Below, piece by piece: positions 37,536-46,780 of a stretch of 64,000 bases of DNA (position 1 is the stretch's first letter; each line of letters begins with the position of its first letter). Source of the DNA: Candidatus Thorarchaeota archaeon (lineage in GTDB: Archaea > Asgardarchaeota > Thorarchaeia > Thorarchaeales > Thorarchaeaceae); assembly GCA_003345555.1 (NCBI GenBank), contig PRDJ01000001.1, positions 39,528 to 103,527 on the forward strand, written 5' to 3'. The position numbers and the translations under genes were made by a program. The notes beneath the pieces were generated by a model. The model ran no database searches. It worked only from the letters and a program-made list of their open reading frames with translations, and was not told where the DNA came from.

Positions 37536-40500
37536 ATGGGCTCGGACGCGCGAAACTCCCTTCTCAGGAGATTGGCGGAATTGACACACGGGAGCAACAG
37601 TGACAAGATCCGTGATTTTGAGTTGACCTTGGAAGATTCAGCTCGGCTGGCAGAATGCTTCAACTCGTTCGATGATTCAGACAGCTGGCCGGGCGGCTTC
37701 ACCGGAGGAATTCCCTTTACAGCTGAACGGGTCCTAGAGGACAAGACAAAGAGGAACGACATCAGGACTCTCGTGGCTTACATAGGTGACAGGATAATAG
37801 GACACTGCAATGTTGCTCAAGCAGAGATGGATCCCGAAGCGGCATACGTAGGTACTCTTGGTGTCGACCCGAAGTATCAGGGTCAAGGATTCGGGAAAGC
37901 AATGTTGATCGAAGCTGCTGAAACGGCGGCCCGCCTAGGAAAACGAAGAATCGACCTTCACACATGGCCCGGCAACATCAAGGCCATGCCTCTCTACAAA
38001 CGTGTCGGATACAACTGGGTGCCGAGAACCAGGGTTCTGATGGAATCGTATATCCCGGGGATTCTGAGTTTCCCGCTGTTTGCTGAGTTCTTCAAACGCT
38101 ATACCTGGCATGAAGTCCTTACCAGAGAGATACATCAGGTTGTTGATGACATAGAGCAAGACGGGCTTGGTGTGTACAGATACTTCTTCAGAGGGCAGAA
38201 TGATGATTCACTCGACGTCACTGTGGATCGCGAAGCCAAGGGAATCTGCAGCTTCAAGCTTGTCTTTGATCATCATGAGATAAGCGCTGGCTCGAGGCAA
38301 GCCTCACCCATAGGATACATTGGTTACGGGCAAGTGGCTGTGCATCTCATAATCTCCAGCAATGACCAACATGAATTGCCTGTAACAGTGAGCGTCGTTC
38401 CCACGCAGGATTTGTCGGTTGAGTTGACAGGCGACATGACGGGAATGGTTTCGGCGGGACGCCAGTTTGTTTTGGGGGGATTCTACGGAATTCCTGAAAC
38501 AGCCGAGAAAGTTGACCGCGAGAAAGACCCAACGACCAAAGTCAGGGCGCAAGCCGCTTGGGAAATCACTTTGGGAGATACAACATTCAATCTGTACAGC
38601 GGGCTCATCCCGCATCAGGCAATCACGATTTCTTCCAATCCTGTCTACCCTTGCATTTCTCCGGGTAGCCAACCCAAGATGGAGATCGTTCTTCACAATA
38701 ATCTCATCAGAGTCGTCAAGGGTGAGGTGGTAGTAAGCCCAGCTTCCGGGAAGACCATGTGGTCCCGGGTTACTGAATTCGAATTGGACCCGGATGAGAC
38801 AAGGGGAGTTGCGCTACAAGTCGCGACGGCGGCAGAAGACGACAATAGTGTCCTTCCATTGCTTGTTTCCGTCTTTGTCTTGGAAGACTCCGAAAAGAGG
38901 GCGGTGAATCGAAAGACGTTCAACATCCCGGTCTTGGGAGTCTCAGGAGCAGTCGTGTACGAATCGCTCGACGATTACCTAGTCATCGAGTCCGAGACTT
39001 TCAGGTACACGATATCCAAAACACCACCGATGAGCTTTAGGTCGTTTGAAGACAAGACGCAACATAGGGTCGCTAGAGGCTTTTTCCTTCTTCCTTCTGT
39101 AGGATACCCATTCCCTTCGGGCGGCAGTGAGTGGTCTCGCAGAGCATTCGACGTGACTCTAGCGAACAACAAGGATTACGCCGAAATCCGGCTGGAAGGA
39201 GATTCAATTGAGAAGACCGGTGCAAGGCTTACAGCTATATACAGAGCCTACCCAAGCCGTCAGTATCTTGAGATTATCAACGGGATAACTAATGTAGGCT
39301 CTTCAACACTCACCAACTTGGGAGTGCAAACCCAAGGTTGGTTTGAGATGGCTGGGACTAGGATGTATGTCCCCATTAGAGGAAGCATATACGAGCTCGG
39401 CTCGATAGACTGGACTGGTGACAGGCAGGTTCCGGACGAGCCAAGCGCCTATCATGAATCGTGGGCTGCCGTGTGCAGTGCTGAAGGTGGATTGCTTGTA
39501 GGCTATGCTTGGGACGCTGACGGGCTAGTCAAGGTTGAGCCTCGTCGCTCGCGGAGGGTCACTAGGACCGAGTATAAGCTCCCCGACCTCGAACCCGGCG
39601 AGTCGAGCGAGAAAACGATCCTAAGGATTGTGACAGGCCTAGGGGGATGGAGGAAAGTGCGTTCACTCTGGGCTCAGCTAAATAACAGGCCCGAGCCCGA
39701 TATTGATGTGCGGGGGCCGAGGTCTGATCTAGAGTTCAGTGTAGTTCCCAAGTCGTCGAGCTGGGCTGCTGGATCCGGGGCGCCAATCATGATTGACCGA
39801 TTACAGCAAAATGAGATGGAGATTCGAGTCAGCGTCCTCCATGCTGACTCTATCTCGGGGCAGCTTAGTGTCACTTTGCCTTCAGGTCTTCTCATCAATA
39901 AGAAGAGCAGCGTCACTTTCGACATCAAGCGGCTCAACATAGATACACCCTTCACTGCACCGGTAACAATCACAGCGATCAAAGGGGGCGAGTGGATCAG
40001 GATTGGCGGCGAGGCCCTGTTCCGTTTCGAGAATAGAGTGGCACGAATTCCATTAGTTGCCATCCTGTACGATTCGACTGCGTCCGTTGAAAGGTCGACT
40101 GAAGTTGTAGAAGGAAACACTCTGTATCAGCTGAAGACCGCTGGGAACGGAATTTCGGTCTCGCCTGAGTATTGTGCCAGCCTGGTTCGACTCAAGCTGT
40201 CAGACAATGACAATGTCTTCCAGGACCTATTCCCTCATGCTGACCCGTTCTTGTGGACCGATCGACACTACTCTGGTCTGAATCCTATCATAGGAAGATG
40301 GGGAACTTGGGATTGGCAATCCGGCCTACTCTTGGAGAAATGGTCTGTATCTGAGGCTAGAGAAGGCCCTTGGGTAGGCTATGAGATCAAAGCTATCTTA
40401 GAACATTGCCCCGGTCTGAAAGGTATGCAGTTCAGCATAAAGCACATGATTCTCAAGGGCACGCCGATAGTGCGCTCGGACATCAATGCCCGCAACGGGA

Positions 40501-40886
40501 CGAGCCAGTCGAAAAGGGTTACGATGGGACTCCAGGGCATCGTGAGACTGAAGAACCACCCACAGAGTGTCATATACGCAGTGATTAATAACCGGCGAGT
40601 CGCCTACGAACCCTCGATGTACAGAACTGATGTTATACCCGCACCCGAAGAAGGCTGGGCAGTTTTCAAAGAGCCGGAAACGGGTTCAGTTCTTGGGGTC
40701 GTAGCCGACTGCAAGACAGATGAAGTGCTCAGTCTGGAGAATGTGAACGAGAATGCTCAGTGGGTCCGGCTTATGGGTCTCAGAGAGTTGGGGCCCGGCG
40801 ATAGTGCTTCAATAGGATGTTACTTCGTCACAGCCAAGAATGTGGACGATGTTGTGATGATGAAGAATCTAACTTCGATAACGTAG
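37536..40886 (+). CDS. Giant GNAT acetyltransferase fused to about 900 aa of uncharacterised, mostly beta-rich sequence
   Basis: N-terminal GNAT (YVGTLGVDPKYQGQGFGKAMLIEAAETAARLGKRRIDLHTWPGNIKAMPLYKRVGY), then a long region with no recognised motif. Confidence 0.8.
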   Translation: MGSDARNSLLRRLAELTHGSNSDKIRDFELTLEDSARLAECFNSFDDSDSWPGGFTGGIPFTAERVLEDKTKRNDIRTLVAYIGDRIIGHCNVAQAEMDPEAAYVGTLGVDPKYQGQGFGKAMLIEAAETAARLGKRRIDLHTWPGNIKAMPLYKRVGYNWVPRTRVLMESYIPGILSFPLFAEFFKRYTWHEVLTREIHQVVDDIEQDGLGVYRYFFRGQNDDSLDVTVDREAKGICSFKLVFDHHEISAGSRQASPIGYIGYGQVAVHLIISSNDQHELPVTVSVVPTQDLSVELTGDMTGMVSAGRQFVLGGFYGIPETAEKVDREKDPTTKVRAQAAWEITLGDTTFNLYSGLIPHQAITISSNPVYPCISPGSQPKMEIVLHNNLIRVVKGEVVVSPASGKTMWSRVTEFELDPDETRGVALQVATAAEDDNSVLPLLVSVFVLEDSEKRAVNRKTFNIPVLGVSGAVVYESLDDYLVIESETFRYTISKTPPMSFRSFEDKTQHRVARGFFLLPSVGYPFPSGGSEWSRRAFDVTLANNKDYAEIRLEGDSIEKTGARLTAIYRAYPSRQYLEIINGITNVGSSTLTNLGVQTQGWFEMAGTRMYVPIRGSIYELGSIDWTGDRQVPDEPSAYHESWAAVCSAEGGLLVGYAWDADGLVKVEPRRSRRVTRTEYKLPDLEPGESSEKTILRIVTGLGGWRKVRSLWAQLNNRPEPDIDVRGPRSDLEFSVVPKSSSWAAGSGAPIMIDRLQQNEMEIRVSVLHADSISGQLSVTLPSGLLINKKSSVTFDIKRLNIDTPFTAPVTITAIKGGEWIRIGGEALFRFENRVARIPLVAILYDSTASVERSTEVVEGNTLYQLKTAGNGISVSPEYCASLVRLKLSDNDNVFQDLFPHADPFLWTDRHYSGLNPIIGRWGTWDWQSGLLLEKWSVSEAREGPWVGYEIKAILEHCPGLKGMQFSIKHMILKGTPIVRSDINARNGTSQSKRVTMGLQGIVRLKNHPQSVIYAVINNRRVAYEPSMYRTDVIPAPEEGWAVFKEPETGSVLGVVADCKTDEVLSLENVNENAQWVRLMGLRELGPGDSASIGCYFVTAKNVDDVVMMKNLTSIT

Positions 40887-40892
40887 GCAGGG

Positions 40893-42347
40893 ATGAATAC
40901 GAAAGATTCGGCGTCAAGAGCAAGCGTCACGTTACGAAAAGGCTTCTCCTTTCAACCAATGAAGCGGCTAATGAGAACAGAGGACCTTATCCCAATCAAG
41001 TCTAAGCTCCTAGGTAACGGAATGTCCGTGAACTTCAGAGGAACAGACTATGGTATCATCTATCCTGACGAGGTTTGGAAGGCTACGCCCACCGACACGC
41101 GGCGTGCCCTCAAGGACAATCTTGCTATGGCAACGACGATGCATTTGCCAATGATATTCCCCGGTTCCGGGGTAGACTATGATTCGGGTCGTCCTTTGCT
41201 TGAGCCTTACTTCATGTTGAACTTCTGGAAGGACATACCATCCGTCACGGAAGCGGACAAGACTGACACGGCAGAAGCAATTCGCAAGTGGTACAGTATA
41301 GAATACAGATTTGAAGATCAAGCAGTCGTATACCCATCCCCGGACCCTGTCGAGTCGCCTTGGAGAGCAGTTGTCGGGCTGAGCTTTGGCAAAGACAGTC
41401 TGCTCACCTTCGCAGTTGCCAAAGAGATAGGTCTTGATCCTGAAGCAGCGTATGCAGTGGAGCAGAGTATGGCATACGAGGAGAAACACAAGGCCAATCT
41501 CGCAATCGGTTTCAAGAAGGAATTCGGAAAGCAGCTGCACATTCTAAAGCATGATACTGGCAAACTGAGAGATTACAGGTATCTAGGTCTCCGTGAGTCA
41601 GATTTTGGCTGGGGTCTTCAGTCGACAGAATATGCTCTGGATCTGATACCCTTTGCATACTTCTACAACGCCGAATACATGCTTTTCGGCAACGAGCAGA
41701 GTTGTGCCGCGACCTATATGGAACCTGATGGCAATTGGCTCGTGAATCCCTGCTATGATCAATCGCATCTGTGGACGATTCACATCGATCAAATAACACA
41801 GGCATTCTCTGGCCGCGTCGTGCGAACGGGTAGCCTAATCGAACCTCTGATGGACATGATGGTACAGCGTATTCTTGCTCATCGCTACCCCGAGATGGCG
41901 AAGTATCAAATGAGCTGTTTCACGAGAAATGAAGAAGGCCGGGACTACCATTGGTGCCACAACTGCGCCGTGTGTGCGAAAATGTACCTGCTGTGCGTTG
42001 GATCGGGTATCAATCCTGAAGCCATAGGGCTCAAGCAAAATATGCTGCGTGCTGAGAGCAAGCGGTTCTTCACCATGTTTGGCGGAAGATCGGACATGCC
42101 TTATGCAAACACGGACATTAGCATCGACGAGCAGATATTCGCATTCTACTGTGCAGCCAAGAAGGGTGCTCAGGGCGCGCTCGTCGACGAATTCAAACAG
42201 AGCAAGTTCTACCAAGAAGCGAAGGACAGGGAGGACGAGCTGTTCGAGAAGTTCTGCTCTCTTTACGAGCCCATATCTCTGCCAAAAGAACTGCGAGACA
42301 AGGTCCTATCGATCTACAAGGAGGAACTTTCTACATTCGAGATATGA
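40893..42347 (+). CDS. PP-loop ATPase (QueC/adenylyltransferase-like) with C-terminal Cys cluster
   Basis: VVGLSFGKDSLLTFAVAKEIG (PP-loop) and SCFTRNEEGRDYHWCHNCAVCAKMYLLC. Confidence 0.75.
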   Translation: MNTKDSASRASVTLRKGFSFQPMKRLMRTEDLIPIKSKLLGNGMSVNFRGTDYGIIYPDEVWKATPTDTRRALKDNLAMATTMHLPMIFPGSGVDYDSGRPLLEPYFMLNFWKDIPSVTEADKTDTAEAIRKWYSIEYRFEDQAVVYPSPDPVESPWRAVVGLSFGKDSLLTFAVAKEIGLDPEAAYAVEQSMAYEEKHKANLAIGFKKEFGKQLHILKHDTGKLRDYRYLGLRESDFGWGLQSTEYALDLIPFAYFYNAEYMLFGNEQSCAATYMEPDGNWLVNPCYDQSHLWTIHIDQITQAFSGRVVRTGSLIEPLMDMMVQRILAHRYPEMAKYQMSCFTRNEEGRDYHWCHNCAVCAKMYLLCVGSGINPEAIGLKQNMLRAESKRFFTMFGGRSDMPYANTDISIDEQIFAFYCAAKKGAQGALVDEFKQSKFYQEAKDREDELFEKFCSLYEPISLPKELRDKVLSIYKEELSTFEI

Positions 42348-42420
42348 GGACAAGTTCTGGTCGTGAGGCAGGCTAGCACAGTTATAAGTCGGGAAAAAAG
42401 ACTCCGAGTTGGTCGAATTC

Positions 42421-43416
42421 ATGCGAATAGCGTTGACTTTGAACACACGGCATGAGGATTCCGAATTCGAGGTGGAATACGATCCTCCTCACACGATAGA
42501 GCTGATCAAGCATGGCATTGAAGCCACTGGACATGAATACATGTTCATCGAAGCCGATGAGAATGTTGTAGAGAACCTCAAGCGTCAGAAGCCGGATTTG
42601 GTATTCAACAGAGCGGAAGGCCTTCGTGGTGATAGTCGCGAGTCTCACGTACCCGCAGTTCTCGAGATGCTTGGCATACCCTATGTTGGAGCCAATGTAC
42701 TGTCCACCGCTGTGTGCCTCAACAAGGCTTGGACGAAAAAGTGCTTGGAGCACCACAATATCCGGACAGCCGAATTCCACGTTTGCTCAAGCCTCGAAGA
42801 AGCCAACAAGATATCTTTCCATTACCCAGTGATTCTGAAGCCCAACGAAGAGGGCTCTTCCATGGGCATAAACGAGGACAATGTGGTACAGGACGTAGCT
42901 CACTTTCGTCCCAAGCTAAAGCAGATGCTCAAGGATTACCGGCAGGGCATCCTTATCGAGCAATTCATCCAGGGCCGAGAATTCAGTGTGGGCGTGCTTG
43001 GCCGTGCGGGCAGAGAACCAGAAGTGTTGCCAATCCTCGAGATAGATTTCTCCAAGTTGCCGCAACAGGTTGGCAACGTATTTGGCCAGCGGGCCAAAAC
43101 CATCTACGAAGGGCTCGATCATTACGTCTGTCCTGCAAAGATACCAGCGGCCCTGAAGAAGACACTCGAACAAACATCCGTTGACGTATGTCGTTACCTA
43201 GATACGCCCGACTTTGCGAGGATGGACTACAGGATGAACGAGAAGGGCGAGACGTACTTTCTGGAAATCAACCCTCTTCCAGGAATGGACTTCGATATGG
43301 ACCACAAAGACTTCTCATTCTTCCCCTATATGGCGATGAAGGCAGGATACTCTTACGATGAACTCGTTCGTCGACTCCTAGAGTCTGCGTGCTACCGCTA
43401 CGGATTGAAACTGTAG
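42421..43416 (+). CDS. ATP-grasp ligase (D-Ala-D-Ala ligase-like)
   Basis: HVPAVLEMLGIPYVGANVLSTAVCLNKAWTK, VILKPNEEGSSMGI, ILIEQFIQGREFSVGVLG, FARMDYRMNEKGETYFLEINPLPGM. Start at ATG 42421 preferred over TTG 42409. Confidence 0.9.
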   Translation: MRIALTLNTRHEDSEFEVEYDPPHTIELIKHGIEATGHEYMFIEADENVVENLKRQKPDLVFNRAEGLRGDSRESHVPAVLEMLGIPYVGANVLSTAVCLNKAWTKKCLEHHNIRTAEFHVCSSLEEANKISFHYPVILKPNEEGSSMGINEDNVVQDVAHFRPKLKQMLKDYRQGILIEQFIQGREFSVGVLGRAGREPEVLPILEIDFSKLPQQVGNVFGQRAKTIYEGLDHYVCPAKIPAALKKTLEQTSVDVCRYLDTPDFARMDYRMNEKGETYFLEINPLPGMDFDMDHKDFSFFPYMAMKAGYSYDELVRRLLESACYRYGLKL

Positions 43417-43486
43417 CCATCATGATATTTTTTTGATAACGAAGGAGTACTGCAAGGCAATCCTGATGGCCGAGAGAGGCGATTGA

Positions 43487-44035
43487 ATGAAAGAAGCCGG
43501 TAAGGATGCCAATGAGTCAAGACTGGTGTGGACACGGCTCGAATCTAATCTCTCGAAGCTCCTTCACAGACGGGTGAGACTCATCTTTCCCTCAAAATGG
43601 GACAAAACATATCATAACTGGTATGAGACCCTGGAGCTAGAGGGGTTCAGGGAAGAGCTGCGATACACTCCTGAAGAAATCCTCGAACGCATAGAGAAGC
43701 CCGATCTCCTTCTGTTCTTTGTTGTAGCTGAACAGCGGCCGTTAGCAGTTCTACTCAGCTATACGATGGAGGGGGAATGGGAGAAGACACTCTATGTTGA
43801 TACGATTGCAGTCAGAGAGCAAGGAAAGGGCATAGGCAGAGCAATCATGAATGCTATTATCGAATGGGGCCGTCTCAAGAACTACAGGGCAGTAGTGCTC
43901 GATACGGAGGAACAGAACGAGAAAGGACTACCACTCAGGAAGTTCTACGAGAGACTTGGATTTGTGCTAGACGACAGTGATGAGCGCGGAAACCTGACTA
44001 TGAGGCTTCGACTTCGTTCAGAGACACATTCTTGA
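43487..44035 (+). CDS. GNAT acetyltransferase
   Basis: LYVDTIAVREQGKGIGRAIMNAIIEWGRLKNYRAVVLDTEEQNEKGLPLRKFYERLGF. Confidence 0.9.
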   Translation: MKEAGKDANESRLVWTRLESNLSKLLHRRVRLIFPSKWDKTYHNWYETLELEGFREELRYTPEEILERIEKPDLLLFFVVAEQRPLAVLLSYTMEGEWEKTLYVDTIAVREQGKGIGRAIMNAIIEWGRLKNYRAVVLDTEEQNEKGLPLRKFYERLGFVLDDSDERGNLTMRLRLRSETHS

Positions 44036-44066
44036 GTTTAGGCTGGACCGAGCTAATCTGGTTCAG

Positions 44067-45191
44067 CTATGTGAAGTCTCGTCCAGTCAGTATTGCGACG
44101 AATGTCCCCTTGATGGTTACTCTGGTGTCTGCCAAATCGTGAAGGACTGCAAGAGTACTAGCCGATGCGGGCAGTACGTTGAGGCCTTCTTCTTCACGAA
44201 GGAGCCTGGAGAACTCCTGCATACGGGTATCTGATGCATAATCGGCGAACCCGTTCGTCTCATATATTGCATCAAGAGCTTCCTGTCCATCGAACGAATG
44301 CCAGTTGGTAAGTGGCTCGTTGAATTTTGTCTCCTTTACCTCGGTCCGCTCGAGATCCAACATCGTTCTGCTCTTCATCAGGAACGATTTGACTATAGGG
44401 TTGCCACGTCGAGTGCTTGTTGCGACCATCCTTGGAAGCTCGTCGATCTTGTGGGCCTCGTAGAGCTTCTTGAATCCGTGATAGATACCAGCCAGCGTCG
44501 TGCCATTGCCTACTGGACAGAAGACATAATCCGGTGCTCGCCTCATATCCCTGTATATTTCATAGGCAATCTCTGCATAAGCTTCCAGAGAAACCTCTCT
44601 AACACCATCAAGACCCGGGTTTGCGTCGAACCAACCCTTCTCTTTGCAGACTTTCGATGAAAGCACAACGACATCTTCGTATTGGCCTTCCTCGTAGTGT
44701 ATCTCTGCGCCAGCATCCGTCATGCGTTTTACTCGGTCCTCAGGAAGATGGTATCCGGCTGGTATGTAGACGTGCGCAGGAACCTCGCATAGTTTCGCAG
44801 CCCAGGCAAGTGCCGTGCCGAAGTTGCCGCAGCTCGCGGCCGCAACAGCAGCTGCCCCTTGCGACTTCGCCAGAGATGCAAGTGCTAGGGCAATCCGATC
44901 CTTCTGTGTGCCGGTTGGGTTGTTGCCCTCGAACTTCAGAAAGAGACGTTCGACCCCTGAGTAGCGGGCGAGATTGCGAGACTCGACAAAGGTTGTAGAA
45001 CCGACAAAATCCTTCCACTTAATCTTGACGCCGTTTCTCTTTGGAACGACGGCCTCAGACGCCCCATCATCGCGGGGCGTATGTTTGCCTTCCTCACCTG
45101 ACTCCTTTGACATCTTCTTTCCTATGCCCAGCTTTTCCATTCGGATCTTGCTTAGCGAGCTCGCGTCACCACGAGCATTGTCAAAATTCAC
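44067..45191 (-). CDS. Threonine synthase-like fold-type II PLP enzyme
   Basis: LFLKFEGNNPTGTQKDRIALALA (PLP Lys), AAASCGNFGTALAWAAK, FCPVGNGTTLAGIYHG. GTG start at 45191. Confidence 0.88.
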   Translation of the reverse strand: MNFDNARGDASSLSKIRMEKLGIGKKMSKESGEEGKHTPRDDGASEAVVPKRNGVKIKWKDFVGSTTFVESRNLARYSGVERLFLKFEGNNPTGTQKDRIALALASLAKSQGAAAVAAASCGNFGTALAWAAKLCEVPAHVYIPAGYHLPEDRVKRMTDAGAEIHYEEGQYEDVVVLSSKVCKEKGWFDANPGLDGVREVSLEAYAEIAYEIYRDMRRAPDYVFCPVGNGTTLAGIYHGFKKLYEAHKIDELPRMVATSTRRGNPIVKSFLMKSRTMLDLERTEVKETKFNEPLTNWHSFDGQEALDAIYETNGFADYASDTRMQEFSRLLREEEGLNVLPASASTLAVLHDLADTRVTIKGTFVAILTGRDFT

Positions 45192-45220
45192 TCTGTCTCA
45201 GCCAGACAATTTATTGGTAT

Positions 45221-45235
45221 CGCTATATATCTTAT
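45221..45235 (-). promoter_or_regulatory. Candidate archaeal TATA box of the threonine-synthase-like gene
   Basis: Minus strand AATAAGATATATAGCG, about 30-40 nt from the GTG start. Confidence 0.4.
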
Positions 45236-45380
45236 TCTATAACAACTTTCACTTTCCGAACGAAGATTTCCGTTTGCGAACTCATGAGAGCATGGCAACA
45301 ACGATGCAGAGATACCTCTTCACATCGAGATGATATTCCATCACTTCCACTCCAACATGAGGGCCCGATGCAACTACATT

Positions 45381-46637
45381 CTAAGCGAGTCTCTTCATCC
45401 TTGCAGAGCACTCAGCTGCTCTTGCGCGGTCACCGTTCTGCTTGAAGAGAGACATCGCAATCTGCCATGTCCTTTTCGCTTCAGCAGTCCTGCGCAGCTT
45501 CTCAAGGATGAGTCCTCGCTGGTAGAGATGAACTGGGTTGTTTGGTTCGACAGAGAAGGCGATATCAAAATCGGTGAGTGCCTCTTCGAGCTTGCCCAGT
45601 GAGAGATTCAGAAGACCACGTTGATGAGCGATTGTTGGGTTCGTAGGCGCCAGAGTGACTGCGGTGTTGAAGTACTCAAGGGCGGCAGATGGTTCACTAA
45701 GCAGTAGAAGCACTTGGCCGCATCTGCTCCAAGCCTCGGCATTCTCGGGGTTGGCGTTGATTGCCCTTTCATATGCTGTCGCCGCTTCCGTGTACGACTT
45801 CAAAATCCTGTGGGCATCCCCCTTCCGTATCCATAGGCTCGTATCGTCGGGCTTGACCTCAGCAGCTTTGTCGTAGTAGTAGAGTGCTCTATCATACTCC
45901 CTTCGAGCATAAAATGCATCACCGAGAGAGGCTAGAGCGTACGGTTGTTCGCGATCGATGTCTGTGGCTTTCTGAAGAATCTCTATCGCGTTTTCATACT
46001 GCCCCACCGATAGGTACGCTTTCCCCAGTTCTGTCAATGCCTTTAGTGAATTCGGGTTGGCTTTGAGAGCATTGTTGAACCATGCTATCGCCCCTGCCCA
46101 ATCACCCTTTCTTGCCAGGTACAATCCCTTACCGACCAGAGCTTTGTCAAATGCCGAGTCTTGTCTGAGCGCAAGCTCAATGTTCAGGATGCAGTTGTCA
46201 TAGTCTCCCACTTCTAGCTGGGCCATTCCCAGCGTCACGAGTGCATCGATGTTGTTGGGTGATACTGCGAGTGCACTGCTCATGCAGCTGATGGCGTCCT
46301 TCGGTTCGCCGGCCACAAGATATGCGGTGCCCATGTTTATCCATGCATCAACCTGCTTGCTATCCATCCCGAGAGTCACTTCATAAAGGAGGATAGCCCT
46401 AGGAAGATCTGCTTCTTTGAAATGCAGATTTGCCAGCTTTGTTAGCAGATTAGGCAGTCTCGCATCGTTCTTGACTGATTCCATCACTCGTTGCAGTTCG
46501 TCTTCCAGTTCAGCTAAGGCTCTGCGTTCTCTTGAATCGATGGCTGGTTTTCTTACCTGGTCAGGATCTATGACGCCCGTTATGCCGATTGTCTCCAGCT
46601 TGGTGGTAATCGCGGCGAGGATATCTTCCGGATGCAC
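45381..46637 (-). CDS. TPR-repeat protein
   Basis: Many TPR units (WINMGTAYLVAGEPKDAISCMSSALAVSPNN..., ALASLGDAFYARREYDRALYYYDKAAEVKPDD). Confidence 0.93.
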   Translation of the reverse strand: MHPEDILAAITTKLETIGITGVIDPDQVRKPAIDSRERRALAELEDELQRVMESVKNDARLPNLLTKLANLHFKEADLPRAILLYEVTLGMDSKQVDAWINMGTAYLVAGEPKDAISCMSSALAVSPNNIDALVTLGMAQLEVGDYDNCILNIELALRQDSAFDKALVGKGLYLARKGDWAGAIAWFNNALKANPNSLKALTELGKAYLSVGQYENAIEILQKATDIDREQPYALASLGDAFYARREYDRALYYYDKAAEVKPDDTSLWIRKGDAHRILKSYTEAATAYERAINANPENAEAWSRCGQVLLLLSEPSAALEYFNTAVTLAPTNPTIAHQRGLLNLSLGKLEEALTDFDIAFSVEPNNPVHLYQRGLILEKLRRTAEAKRTWQIAMSLFKQNGDRARAAECSARMKRLA

Positions 46638-46780
46638 GACCCTGTACCCATCTTTTCATGCCATTCGGCTCTTATCAACTCTGTGACCCGTGCTCCCATC
46701 GCGGAACGGTATCCAGAGACCGGCTGATGTTATCAAGAAAGATGGAGCCCCCGGCTAAGGAGCCTTACCGGAGGCCACCT

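Noticed and set aside
37536-45191. Interpreting the GNAT/PP-loop/ATP-grasp group as an anti-phage defence island
   Set aside because: No nuclease, toxin, sensor or mobile-element genes nearby; a biosynthetic role is simpler.
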